NCBI GenBank assembly: GCA_017447265.1
Contig: JAFSOA010000006.1
Location: forward strand, 124,001 to 188,000
Direction of reading: 5' to 3'
DNA: 64,000 bases
Source of the DNA: Bacteroidales bacterium
GTDB lineage: Bacteria > Bacteroidota > Bacteroidia > Bacteroidales > UBA932
The position numbers were made by a program, and so were the translations under genes. A model generated the notes under the pieces. That model worked only from the letters and a program-made list of their open reading frames with translations. It was not told where the DNA came from and searched no databases. Of this stretch, positions 17,338-25,146 are shown one piece after another. How positions within the stretch are numbered: the first letter of the stretch is position 1; each line of letters starts with the position of its first letter.

Positions 17338-17559
17338 ATGGCAGTAAAAGGAACCATCGTCGTTGACACGGAGAAATGCAAAGGCTGTAATGTCTGCGTG
17401 GTCAACTGTCCGTTCGGTGTCATTGCGCTCTCCCACGAGGTGAACAGCAAAGGCTATCATTTCTTAACCATGGTGGAACCCGACAAATGCACCGGCTGCA
17501 CCAGCTGTGCGACCGTCTGCCCGGATTCCGTCATTACCGTGTATCGTGCAAAAATCTAA
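17338..17559 (+). CDS. korD: 4Fe-4S ferredoxin-like delta subunit of 2-oxoacid oxidoreductase
   Basis: 73 residues with two [4Fe-4S] motifs, CKGCNVCVVNCP and CTGCTSCATVCP. Encoded directly before the alpha, beta and gamma subunits, it is the electron-transferring delta subunit that passes electrons to soluble ferredoxin. It is the first gene of a four-gene operon with gaps of about 12 bases. The Kor name is by context; the same gene order is also annotated as Vor (branched-chain 2-oxoacids). Confidence 0.88.
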   Translation: MAVKGTIVVDTEKCKGCNVCVVNCPFGVIALSHEVNSKGYHFLTMVEPDKCTGCTSCATVCPDSVITVYRAKI

Positions 17560-17571
17560 ACATCCGACAAT

Positions 17572-18651
17572 ATGGCAGAAAAAGTATTGATGAAAGGTAA
17601 CGAAGCCATCGCCTACGCAGCCATCAACTGCGGCGCCGACGGCTATTTCGGCTACCCAATCACTCCCCAGTCAGAAGTGATGGAGACCCTGATGAAGGAG
17701 AAGCCCTGGGAAACCACCGGCATGGTCGTTCTTCAGGCAGAAAGTGAAACCGCCTCCATCAACATGGTCTACGGCGGCGCCGGCTCCGGCAAGAAGGTCA
17801 TGACCTCTTCCTCGAGCCCGGGCATCAGCCTGATGTGCGAAGGCCTCACCTACCTGGCCGGCAGCGAACTCCCCTGCCTCGTGGTCAACGTCATGCGCGG
17901 CGGCCCGGGACTGGGTACCATCCAGCCCAGCCAGGGCGACTATTTCCAGGCCACCAAGGGCGGCGGCCACGGCGACTACCGGCTCATCGTGCTGGCGCCG
18001 GCCTCCGTGCAGGACATGTACGATTTCGTGGACGAAGCCTTTGAACTGGCGTTCAAGTACCGCAACCCGGCCATGATCCTGGCCGACGGCGTGATCGGCC
18101 AGATGATGGAAAAAGTAGAGTTCCGCCCTGCCAAGCCGCGCCGCACGGAAGCAGAAATCCGGGCACTCTGCGACTCCTGGGCCACCCTGGGCAAACCCAA
18201 GACCCGCGAACGCAACATCATCACCTCGCTGGCCCTCGACCCGGTCGTGATGGAGAACTTCAACATCAAGCTCCAGAAGAAATACGCCGAGATCGAAGAG
18301 AAGGAAGTCCGCTACAGCACCTACAAGACGGAAGACGCCGAGCATCTGATCGTAGCCTTCGGCTGCATGTCGCGCATCTGCGAGAACGTGGTGGACATGG
18401 CCCGCGAAGCCGGCATCAAGCTCGGCCTGCTGCGTCCCATCACCCTCTTCCCCTTCCCGAAGAAACCCATCGACGCCCTCGTACCGCAACTCAAGACCAT
18501 CATGTCGGTCGAACTCAATGCCGGCCAGATGGTCGAAGACGTACGCCTCGTGGCCAACGGCCGCGTCCCCGTGGGCTTCTACGGACGCCAGGGCGGCGTG
18601 GTTCCCAACCCCGACGAGATCTACGAAGCATTCCTCCAATTCATCAAATAA
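17572..18651 (+). CDS. korA: 2-oxoacid:ferredoxin oxidoreductase alpha subunit (KorA/VorB type)
   Basis: 359 residues covering PFOR domain I (GADGYFGYPITPQSEVMETL near the N-terminus) and domain II. It forms the TPP active site together with the beta subunit and oxidises a 2-oxoacid to acyl-CoA and CO2 with ferredoxin as acceptor. In Bacteroidota this family is annotated either as 2-oxoglutarate or as 3-methyl-2-oxobutanoate oxidoreductase; the sequence alone does not separate these. Pyruvate is less likely, because those enzymes are usually single large polypeptides in this group. Confidence 0.88.
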   Translation: MAEKVLMKGNEAIAYAAINCGADGYFGYPITPQSEVMETLMKEKPWETTGMVVLQAESETASINMVYGGAGSGKKVMTSSSSPGISLMCEGLTYLAGSELPCLVVNVMRGGPGLGTIQPSQGDYFQATKGGGHGDYRLIVLAPASVQDMYDFVDEAFELAFKYRNPAMILADGVIGQMMEKVEFRPAKPRRTEAEIRALCDSWATLGKPKTRERNIITSLALDPVVMENFNIKLQKKYAEIEEKEVRYSTYKTEDAEHLIVAFGCMSRICENVVDMAREAGIKLGLLRPITLFPFPKKPIDALVPQLKTIMSVELNAGQMVEDVRLVANGRVPVGFYGRQGGVVPNPDEIYEAFLQFIK

Positions 18652-18663
18652 GCAGGACGACCT

Positions 18664-19425
18664 ATGGACATCAACGATATCATCAAGCCCGAAAACAAGG
18701 TTTACGGCAAATCGTCGGTTCTGACCGACAACATCATGCACTACTGTCCGGGTTGCTCCCACGGCGTGGTCCACAAACTGGTGGCCCAGGTCATCGAGGA
18801 GATGGACATCCAGGACAAGACCATCGGCGTGAGCCCGGTGGGATGCTCGGTGTTCGCATACAACTATCTCGACATCGACTGGCAGGAAGCCGCCCACGGC
18901 CGCGCACCGGCCCTGGCCACGGCCATCAAGCGCCTCAACCCCGACAAATACGTATTCACCTACCAGGGTGACGGCGACCTCGCGTCAATCGGCACCGCCG
19001 AGACGATGCACGCCTGCAACCGCGGCGAGAACATCGTCATCATCTTCATCAACAACGCCATCTACGGCATGACCGGCGGCCAGATGGCCCCCACCACCCT
19101 GCTCGGGCAGGTAACCGCCACCACGCCGTACGGCCGCAAAGCCGAACTCAACGGCTATCCCCTCAAGATCACGGAGCTCCTGGCCCAGCTCGAAGGCACC
19201 TGCTACGTCACGCGCCAGAGCGTCCAGAATCCGGCGGCCGTCCGCAAGACCAAAGCCGCGATCCGCAAGGCGTTCGAAAACTCCATGATGAAGAAGGGCA
19301 CTTCCTTCGTGGAAGTGGTCGGTACCTGCAACTCCGGATGGAAAGTCTCCCCCGTGGAGGCCAACAAGTGGATGGAAGAGAACATGTTCCCGTTCTATCC
19401 GCTGGGTGACATGAAAGACAGATAA
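18664..19425 (+). CDS. korB: 2-oxoacid:ferredoxin oxidoreductase beta subunit, TPP-binding
   Basis: 253 residues. The TPP/Mg site is seen as GDGDLASIG followed by INNAIYGMTGGQ, and the N-terminal HYCPGCSHG contains the conserved cysteines of the subunit family. It pairs with KorA to build the catalytic site. Spacing of 12 bases on each side within the operon. The substrate ambiguity is the same as for the alpha subunit. Confidence 0.9.
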   Translation: MDINDIIKPENKVYGKSSVLTDNIMHYCPGCSHGVVHKLVAQVIEEMDIQDKTIGVSPVGCSVFAYNYLDIDWQEAAHGRAPALATAIKRLNPDKYVFTYQGDGDLASIGTAETMHACNRGENIVIIFINNAIYGMTGGQMAPTTLLGQVTATTPYGRKAELNGYPLKITELLAQLEGTCYVTRQSVQNPAAVRKTKAAIRKAFENSMMKKGTSFVEVVGTCNSGWKVSPVEANKWMEENMFPFYPLGDMKDR

Positions 19426-19437
19426 AACAGCGACAAC

Positions 19438-19983
19438 ATGAAAGAAGAAATCATCATAGCCGGATTCGGAGGACAGGGTGTCCTCTCGATGGGCAAGATC
19501 CTCGCCTACGGCGGCATCATGCAGGACCAGGAAGTCGCCTGGCTTCCTTCCTACGGCCCGGAGATGCGCGGCGGCACATGCAACGTCAGCGTCGTCCTGA
19601 GCGACAACAAGATCAGTTCCCCTGTCCTGAGCAAATTCGACACGGCCATCATCCTCAACCAGCAGTCGATGGACAAATTCGAGAAGCAGGTGAAACCGGG
19701 CGGACTGCTCATCTACGACACCAACGGCATCACCCGCCATCCCGAGCGCACCGACATCAAGATCTGCCGCCTCGACGCCGCGGAAGAAGCCATCAAGATG
19801 GGCAACGCCAAGGCCTACAACATGGTGGTCCTGGGCGCCTACCTGAAGATGAAACCGGTGGTTACGATGGAGAACGTGCTCAAAGGGCTCAAGAAATCCC
19901 TGCCGCCGCGTCACCACAACCTCATTCCGATGAACGAGCAGGCCATCACGGCCGGCATGAACGCCGTCGAGCTCGTCCGCTAA
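19438..19983 (+). CDS. korC: 2-oxoacid:ferredoxin oxidoreductase gamma subunit
   Basis: 181-residue PFOR gamma domain. It opens with the diagnostic AGFGGQGVLSMGKILA stretch and contains YGPEMRGGT near residue 40. The domain closes over CoA in the complex. Last gene of the korDABC operon; a strong hairpin lies 30 bases downstream. A downstream toxin or regulator is absent, so this looks like a purely metabolic operon. Confidence 0.9.
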   Translation: MKEEIIIAGFGGQGVLSMGKILAYGGIMQDQEVAWLPSYGPEMRGGTCNVSVVLSDNKISSPVLSKFDTAIILNQQSMDKFEKQVKPGGLLIYDTNGITRHPERTDIKICRLDAAEEAIKMGNAKAYNMVVLGAYLKMKPVVTMENVLKGLKKSLPPRHHNLIPMNEQAITAGMNAVELVR

Positions 19984-19997
19984 GCCAGCCGGAACAT

Positions 19998-20459
19998 CTA
20001 TTCATGAACTGCGAAGCGCTGGTCAGCCAGCGCTTCGTATTTTGTTCCGGGCCGGCCATAATTGGCATAGGGGAAGATGGAGATGCCGCCCCGCGGGGTG
20101 AAGAAACCCGTCACCTCGATGTATTTGGGATCCATCAGGGCCTTGAGGTCTTTCATGATGGTGTTGACCGTATCTTCATGGAAGCCGCCGTGGTTGCGGA
20201 AGCTGCCGAGATAGAGTTTCAAGGACTTGCTCTCCACCATCTTCACGTCCGGAATATAGCTGATGCGGATTTCCGCGAAGTCAGGCTGGCCCGTGATCGG
20301 ACACAGCGTGGTAAATTCGGGGCAGTTGAAGCGCACCCAGTAATCGTTGTCGCGATGCCGGTTGGTAAACGCCTCCAGCACCTGGGGCGCATAGTCAAAA
20401 TGGTATTCGGTCTTCCGGCCCAGGGATTGCAGGCCTTCCTGTTTTCTATCGTCGTTCAT
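19998..20459 (-). CDS. queF: NADPH-dependent 7-cyano-7-deazaguanine (preQ0) reductase QueF
   Basis: 153-residue type-I (short) QueF of queuosine synthesis, reducing the nitrile preQ0 to preQ1. The active-site Cys is in [13 protein letters not shown], and the QueF signature [16 protein letters not shown] contains the NADPH-binding motif. It is encoded directly after yhhQ (one base between them) and so shares its leader. Its last codons overlap a hairpin that may end the opposing kor transcript. Confidence 0.95.
   Translation of the reverse strand: MNDDRKQEGLQSLGRKTEYHFDYAPQVLEAFTNRHRDNDYWVRFNCPEFTTLCPITGQPDFAEIRISYIPDVKMVESKSLKLYLGSFRNHGGFHEDTVNTIMKDLKALMDPKYIEVTGFFTPRGGISIFPYANYGRPGTKYEALADQRFAVHE
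20013..20036 (+). terminator. Putative terminator of the kor operon inside the queF 3' end
   Basis: Stem GAAGCGCTGG/CCAGCGCTTC with a four-base loop, followed by GTATTTTGTT on the plus strand. It overlaps codons near the queF C-terminus, so the two convergent transcripts share this DNA. Confidence 0.55.
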
Positions 20460-20460
20460 A

Positions 20461-21177
20461 TCAGTCCAGTTTGCTGAAGAAGGGGTTGTAGGAGATGTTG
20501 TAGTCGTATGTGTCGATGCCCTCGCTTTTCTTCAGAAGGCGGGCGATGCGGGTCGTCACGGGCAGCATCACCACTTCGTAGAGGGTCTTGACAGTCACCT
20601 GCGTCAGGATGATGGAGAAGATGGCGCCCAGCGGCATCACGCCGAGGAAGGCCAGCGGGTAGAAGACCAGGGAGTCACAGAGCTCGCCGAAGAGCGTCGA
20701 AACGATGGCACGCCAGCCGAAGCCACGTCCACCCTGCAGCACTTTCATCCGGGACATCACACGTGCATTGACCTGCGAACCCAGCACGAATGAAAACAGC
20801 GAGGCGGCCGTCGTACGCGGAACAAGGCCGAAGAGCCGGTTGAAACTCGCCGCCACTTCCTGGTTTTCGGGGTAGATGGGCGCGGGCAGCCAGGCCACCA
20901 GCTGTGCGGCCACGGCCACGAAGGCGCTGAGCACAAATCCCATCCAGATGACAAGCATCGCCTTGCGGTAACCATAGACTTCCGTCAGCAGGTCGTTGAT
21001 GATGTACGAAATCGGGAAAATGATCACGGCGCCTGAGAGCTGCAGGGGCAACTTGCCGACTTGCCACAGGCGGGGAACAAACAGGTTGGAGGTAATCAGG
21101 CACACACAGAACGTGACGGCCAGCCAGACATAAACCAAGGACAGCCCTTGCTGTCCATTTTTTTGAGAATCAGACAT
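20461..21177 (-). CDS. yhhQ: Queuosine precursor transporter (YhhQ/VUT-1 family)
   Basis: 238-residue membrane protein with about six helices. Family markers are [12 protein letters not shown] near the N-terminus, [20 protein letters not shown] (the ndxxxEvYG element) and a C-terminal [15 protein letters not shown]. It imports preQ0/preQ1 or related bases. Being co-transcribed with queF, it suggests that precursor uptake and reduction are jointly controlled, probably by the riboswitch just upstream of its ATG. Confidence 0.92.
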   Translation of the reverse strand: MSDSQKNGQQGLSLVYVWLAVTFCVCLITSNLFVPRLWQVGKLPLQLSGAVIIFPISYIINDLLTEVYGYRKAMLVIWMGFVLSAFVAVAAQLVAWLPAPIYPENQEVAASFNRLFGLVPRTTAASLFSFVLGSQVNARVMSRMKVLQGGRGFGWRAIVSTLFGELCDSLVFYPLAFLGVMPLGAIFSIILTQVTVKTLYEVVMLPVTTRIARLLKKSEGIDTYDYNISYNPFFSKLD

Positions 21178-21183
21178 TTCTTT

Positions 21184-21212
21184 CTTGTTTTTATAGTGGT
21201 ACCAAGCACACT
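21184..21212 (-). promoter_or_regulatory. Candidate preQ1-I riboswitch upstream of yhhQ-queF
   Basis: The 29 bases form an H-type pseudoknot of preQ1-I design when read on the minus strand: P1 is AGUG (21212-21209) with CACU (21198-21195), P2 is CUUG (21206-21203) with CAAG (21187-21184), and the A-rich loop AUAAAAA follows P1, as in the known CUAUAAAAAA signature. The 3' strand of P2 ends six bases before the yhhQ ATG, so ligand binding would hide the translation start. The position before preQ0/preQ1 genes supports it. Called by eye, without a covariance model. Confidence 0.72.
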
Positions 21213-21241
21213 TGCAGCAGGCGGTGCCCGCAACTCGGCGG

Positions 21242-21249
21242 CAAAGATA
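21242..21249 (-). promoter_or_regulatory. -7 promoter element for yhhQ-queF
   Basis: TATCTTTG on the minus strand, about 65 bases upstream of the yhhQ ATG, placing the riboswitch in the transcribed leader. Confidence 0.55.
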
Positions 21250-21279
21250 TAAAAATTCTCGTAATTGGCTCAGATTAAT

Positions 21280-21287
21280 TATATTTG
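21280..21287 (+). promoter_or_regulatory. -7 promoter element for the TapB-like gene
   Basis: TATATTTG only seven bases before the ATG, so the transcript is probably leaderless or nearly so. Confidence 0.6.
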
Positions 21288-21294
21288 CGGCCTT

Positions 21295-21978
21295 ATGAAA
21301 AAGATAGGCCTTTTCCTTGTCCTCCTGCTTCCAGCCCTCTCATGTCTGGCCCAGGAGCCCTATTATATCACGAGAGCGGGAACGGTCCTGCACTATGAAC
21401 GGTACAAGGCTTCCTCCGGAAAACGAATCCAGACCACCCGCATCGAAGTCGATTCCATCGTCAACACGCCGGGCGGACAGCGTGTCTGCTACCGCCTGCT
21501 GCTCGAAAAAGGCAACGGACGCGATCTCTATGGCGGGCCGATGGACCAGTACGTCGACATCAACCGGCAGGGTGACGTCATGACCGACATGGGCAAATTC
21601 GCAGAGCAGGCCATGAAGAACCTCTTTCCCCGGGCCAAGGTCCGCTCGGAAGGATCCCAGGCCGTCATGCCCTCCCGCTTACAGCCCGGCGATACCATCC
21701 CGGGCGCTCATGCCGACATCTACGCCGGCAGCCTGAAATTCACCATCTACATCCTGGGACGCTCCGTCCTCCGCTACGAGACCATCACCACCCCGGCCGG
21801 AACCTTCGACTGCATCGTTGCACGCGAACGCAAGATTGAAGACGGGCCCCTGCGCCACCATGACAACTGGTCGGACAACTGGTATGTACGCGGCATCGGC
21901 TATGTCCGTCACGACATCTACGACAAGGACATGAAACTGGAAGCCACGGAAGTCCTGACCCGCATCGAAACCAAGTAA
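21295..21978 (+). CDS. Exported TapB/DUF3108-like protein
   Basis: 227 residues from the ATG giving MKKIGLFLVLL, with a signal peptide cleaved after ALSCLAQ (near residue 20). The remainder is beta-rich, with an N-terminal TRAGTVLHYERY element and a late ETITTPAGTFDCIVARE segment that resembles the DUF3108/TapB group of Bacteroidota. No catalytic motif was found and function is unknown. The next gene begins two bases after this stop, suggesting an operon. Confidence 0.6.
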   Translation: MKKIGLFLVLLLPALSCLAQEPYYITRAGTVLHYERYKASSGKRIQTTRIEVDSIVNTPGGQRVCYRLLLEKGNGRDLYGGPMDQYVDINRQGDVMTDMGKFAEQAMKNLFPRAKVRSEGSQAVMPSRLQPGDTIPGAHADIYAGSLKFTIYILGRSVLRYETITTPAGTFDCIVARERKIEDGPLRHHDNWSDNWYVRGIGYVRHDIYDKDMKLEATEVLTRIETK

Positions 21979-21980
21979 AC

Positions 21981-23459
21981 ATGACGAGTCCCGTGCGGCA
22001 ACTGTACCTGTTTCTGTGCCTGGCCTTTCTGAGCCCCGCGAGCCCGCTCGGAGCACAGGAAATGCTGGAAGGAGACCCGGAAAAGGCCGTACACATCGGC
22101 CGGCTGGTCTACAGTGACAGCGCGGGAAACCTGCTGCGGATCCGGGAATTCACTTATGAGCCGGACTCCATCGCGGACGGCGCCTGGGTCCGTGAGACGG
22201 TCAGCGACACGACCGGCCCGCTCGCCGTCTTCCTCAACCGTTATGAAGGCGCCCGGCTGGTACAGAAAGAAGAATACGACGGAGAGGGCCGTTTCCTGAA
22301 AAAGACCCGATACAGCTTCGTCACGCTTGACGGAGAATCATACCCCGCGGAAGAGACCGTCGAGGTCTTCCAGCCCACCCCGCACCTCTACAGCCATGCG
22401 GTCGTCTACTCCGACCAGGACGGGTATCACTACCCGCTGGAAATCACCCGCTGGCAGAGCGGCGGCCAGGTAGAGCGAACGACCTACACCTATCCGTTCT
22501 GTGCCGGCCCGGCCTTCCGGTCCACGGCCGATTCCCTGCTCGCCCGCGCGATGCCCTGGGCCATCCTGTCCCTATCGCACTGGCGGGATACGGTCCGGAC
22601 CGATTCCACCGTCGTGGTCTATGACCGCTTCCCGGGAACGGACACAAGCTACCTCCGCCCCGCCGCCATCGTCCGCATTACGGACAAGGGGAATCCGGAC
22701 ACCTGCGTCCGTTACATGGCCTACGACTCCCTGGGACGGCAGCCGCTTCAGGTCCACGACCGCCGGGGGCTGCACTTGCGGGCCATGGACCCGCAGCAGC
22801 TGGTCTGGATGGCACCTGATCCTGCGGCGGAACGCCGCGGCGTGCTGCGTGCTTATGACTATTGTGCCGCCGATCCCGAACTTCGTGTCGATCCGGAAGA
22901 AGGCGAGAACTACCTCTTTGACGAGAGCGGGGTTTTTCTGAGCCGGGTACAGGCGCCCCGCAGCAGACGGCAGCTGTTTCTCTGGCAGGGATACGGCAAC
23001 CCGCCCCTTTCGGCCCGCTTCGCAGACCCCTCCCATGATCCCGCGATCATCGACGTGCATACGCAAGTCCATCTGGTGACGCCGGAAGAAATCCGGGCCA
23101 GCCTGGATAAGGTCGGCGCCTTCTTGCCCGGGCACCACGGCTTTTTCAAAGGCTCCGCCTACATGTACAGGAACAGCGGCTACGGCGGCCTGCTCGACTT
23201 TGCCGTCAACGGGCAGCACGACATCATCGACCAGGTCTTCTACATCACCCGGACCCTCCCGGAGGGCTATGTGGCGCACAACCATTATAACTACGGAAAC
23301 TTCCTCTGGGGCGCGACAGCCTGCGAGCTGGGCATTCCGCTCTTCTGGTCCCGCCTCGGTGCCCATTTCAACAATTTTTTCCTCTCTCCCGACACCAAAG
23401 GCAGTTTCGACGCGATGGACGACCAATACTCCATCCGGACCGGTTATCACTGGCATTAA
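21981..23459 (+). CDS. Exported protein with a polymorphic toxin 44-like C-terminal region
   Basis: 492 residues with a signal peptide (hydrophobic to about residue 27). Residues ~40-330 hold beta-rich stretches with repeated tyrosines and the forms REFTYE, KEEYDGEGRF and YDSLGRQPLQ, reminiscent of YD/RHS-type strands. The last ~110 residues differ: KVGAFLPGHHGF, DFAVNGQHDI and HNHYNYGNFLWGATACELGI. The GNFxxGATxxxLGI pattern resembles the toxin-44 (Ntox44) class found at the ends of polymorphic toxins. The next gene does not look like a typical immunity gene. The similarity is a pattern match by eye, and toxicity is not shown. Confidence 0.55.
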   Translation: MTSPVRQLYLFLCLAFLSPASPLGAQEMLEGDPEKAVHIGRLVYSDSAGNLLRIREFTYEPDSIADGAWVRETVSDTTGPLAVFLNRYEGARLVQKEEYDGEGRFLKKTRYSFVTLDGESYPAEETVEVFQPTPHLYSHAVVYSDQDGYHYPLEITRWQSGGQVERTTYTYPFCAGPAFRSTADSLLARAMPWAILSLSHWRDTVRTDSTVVVYDRFPGTDTSYLRPAAIVRITDKGNPDTCVRYMAYDSLGRQPLQVHDRRGLHLRAMDPQQLVWMAPDPAAERRGVLRAYDYCAADPELRVDPEEGENYLFDESGVFLSRVQAPRSRRQLFLWQGYGNPPLSARFADPSHDPAIIDVHTQVHLVTPEEIRASLDKVGAFLPGHHGFFKGSAYMYRNSGYGGLLDFAVNGQHDIIDQVFYITRTLPEGYVAHNHYNYGNFLWGATACELGIPLFWSRLGAHFNNFFLSPDTKGSFDAMDDQYSIRTGYHWH

Positions 23460-23493
23460 TGGCGGAAACGCTGGTTTTTCGACTGAAAAACAG

Positions 23494-23501
23494 TATATTT
23501 G
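23494..23501 (+). promoter_or_regulatory. -7 promoter element for the beta-barrel gene
   Basis: TATATTTG 24 bases before the ATG; a T-run about 20 bases upstream may act as -33. Confidence 0.6.
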
Positions 23502-23525
23502 TACGATAACCAGTATTTTCCGCCC

Positions 23526-24836
23526 ATGAAAAAGACACTTCTTCTGATCAGCGCGCTGTTTTTTTTCCTGCCTGCCTTTGCCCAGTCCGAGGCTTCGGAA
23601 CAGCCGGAAAAAGCCAATCAATTCAGCATCAGCACCCAGCATTGGACCCGCGGCGAGTGGCGCGACGGCGGCATGGAGAACGACAATGGCAAGGACATGG
23701 CCCTCTTCGTGATGAGCAGCACCCAGCTCTCGTTCAACTACAAATATAAAGGGCTGGAAGTCATGTTCGCGCCCAAGCACATCGGCGTCTGGGGGGCCAA
23801 GGGCAGCGGCGGCATCAATCTGGAAGAGGGCTGGTTCTCCCTCACGCACAAGAAGGGCCTGTTCCTCAAACTGGGCCGGCAGCACTTTGCCTACGACGAC
23901 CAGCGCATCATCGGTACCGATGACTGGGTGATGACGACCAGCCGGCACGACGCGCTCAAGCTGGGCCTGGAAATGGGCAAGCACAAGCTGCATCTGCTGT
24001 TCGCCTATAACCAGAACGACGAGAACACCAACGGCGGCACCTATTACGTCGACGGTTCACAGACCTACAAGATGATGCAGACGCTCTGGTATCATTTCGA
24101 TCCCTGGCCGCAGTTCGGTGCGTCCCTGCTGTTCATGAACACGGGCATGCAGAACCTGATGACCAAGGAAGACGTCACCAATTTCCAACAGTTGTTCGGT
24201 GGTTTTCTGGACTGGCATCCCGGTTCGTTCAGCTTTCAGGGCTCCTATTACCGGCAGACAGGTATCGAAGAGCACGAGCTCCCGATCCATGCCTGGATGA
24301 TGAGTGCGGAGGCCGCCTGGACGATCAACCCCAGAATCCGGCTGAACGGCGGTTATTTCCACATGAGCGGCGACCCGTATTTCTTCGTTCCGCCGGAGGG
24401 AAGCATCGGCATGATGCGCAAGACCGAAGTCTGTGGTTTCAACCCCATCTTCGGTTCGCACCACCAGTTCTACGGGGCCATGGATTTCTTCTATGTGTCA
24501 ACTTATTACGGTGGAAACACGCCGGGTCTGCAGGACTGGCACCTCGGTATGAAGTGGTCGCCCTCCGATCCGTGGGACATCAATGCCTCCTACCACTATC
24601 TGGCCACCAGTGTCAAGATTCCCGGAGACTACAAGCGGGGCCTGGGACATGAAATTGAGCTGTCCACCTCCTGGAAGATCATGAAAGATGTATCCTTGTC
24701 GGCCGGTTATTCGTTCATGCACGGAACGGAAACCATGAAAGTCCTCAAGCGCTCCAGTTCCGAGAACAAGAATCGCCTGCACTGGGCCTGGATCATGATT
24801 TCGGTCACGCCGGAATTCTTCAAGATCAAGTGGTAG
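23526..24836 (+). CDS. Outer membrane beta-barrel protein (porin-like)
   Basis: 436 residues with a signal peptide cleaved after FAQ near residue 19. Alternating hydrophobic/polar strands, aromatic girdle residues and a final aromatic residue (FFKIKW) indicate a transmembrane beta-barrel of perhaps 16-18 strands. The pattern LGRQHFAYDDQRIIGTDDW resembles alginate-export (AlgE)-like porins of Bacteroidota. The substrate is unknown. It has its own promoter and ends 36 bases before tRNA-Leu. Confidence 0.72.
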   Translation: MKKTLLLISALFFFLPAFAQSEASEQPEKANQFSISTQHWTRGEWRDGGMENDNGKDMALFVMSSTQLSFNYKYKGLEVMFAPKHIGVWGAKGSGGINLEEGWFSLTHKKGLFLKLGRQHFAYDDQRIIGTDDWVMTTSRHDALKLGLEMGKHKLHLLFAYNQNDENTNGGTYYVDGSQTYKMMQTLWYHFDPWPQFGASLLFMNTGMQNLMTKEDVTNFQQLFGGFLDWHPGSFSFQGSYYRQTGIEEHELPIHAWMMSAEAAWTINPRIRLNGGYFHMSGDPYFFVPPEGSIGMMRKTEVCGFNPIFGSHHQFYGAMDFFYVSTYYGGNTPGLQDWHLGMKWSPSDPWDINASYHYLATSVKIPGDYKRGLGHEIELSTSWKIMKDVSLSAGYSFMHGTETMKVLKRSSSENKNRLHWAWIMISVTPEFFKIKW

Positions 24837-24851
24837 ACGATGAAAAATCGT

Positions 24852-24859
24852 TATCTTTG
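24852..24859 (+). promoter_or_regulatory. -7 promoter element for tRNA-Leu
   Basis: TATCTTTG, 13 bases upstream of the mature tRNA 5' end. Confidence 0.65.
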
Positions 24860-24872
24860 CGGCGGATTACCT

Positions 24873-24954
24873 GCGGGTGTGTTGTAATTGGTAGCCAAGC
24901 CAGACTTAGGATCTGGTGCCGAAAGGCGTCGGGGTTCGACTCCCCGCACCCGTA
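24873..24954 (+). tRNA. tRNA-Leu (anticodon TAG)
   Basis: 82 bases. The acceptor stem pairs GCGGGTG with CACCCGT and the discriminator is A. The anticodon stem is CCAGA/TCTGG with loop CTTAGGA, so the anticodon is TAG. A long variable arm (GCCGAAAGGC hairpin) marks a class II tRNA, and the T arm is GGGG-TTCGACT-CCCC. CCA is not encoded. A 93-bp tandem repeat starts seven bases downstream. Confidence 0.96.
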
Positions 24955-24960
24955 CTTGTG

Positions 24961-25146
24961 TCTACTGGGCTCCGCCCAGACCTGCCGCTTCGGCCTGCTA
25001 TCACTCATGGCCGGCACAACGGCCTCCGCTAGCGGCTGATGCCGCGGGAATTGTCTACTGGGCTCCGCCCAGACCTGCCGCTACGGCCTGCTATCACTCA
25101 AGGCCGGCACAACGGCCTCCGCTAGCGGCTGATGCCGCAGGAATTT
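24961..25146. repeat. 93-bp tandem repeat, two units, 3' of tRNA-Leu and entering prmA
   Basis: Units at 24961-25053 and 25054-25146 differ at only a few bases. Each contains short hairpins: CTGGGC-tcc-GCCCAG, GCCG-cttc-GGC, and CCGCTAGCGG with flanking GCC words. The second unit provides the last 16 codons and stop of prmA on the minus strand. The unit ends next to a T-run (25145-25151) that could make the last hairpin a terminator for the tRNA transcript. Confidence 0.9.

Noticed and set aside
17338..19983. Pyruvate:ferredoxin oxidoreductase
   Set aside because: Subunit layout and sequence signatures fit the Kor/Vor group; exact substrate left open.
24961..25146. CRISPR-like array beside tRNA-Leu
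   Set aside because: Units are directly adjoining with no unique spacers, and no cas genes are nearby.
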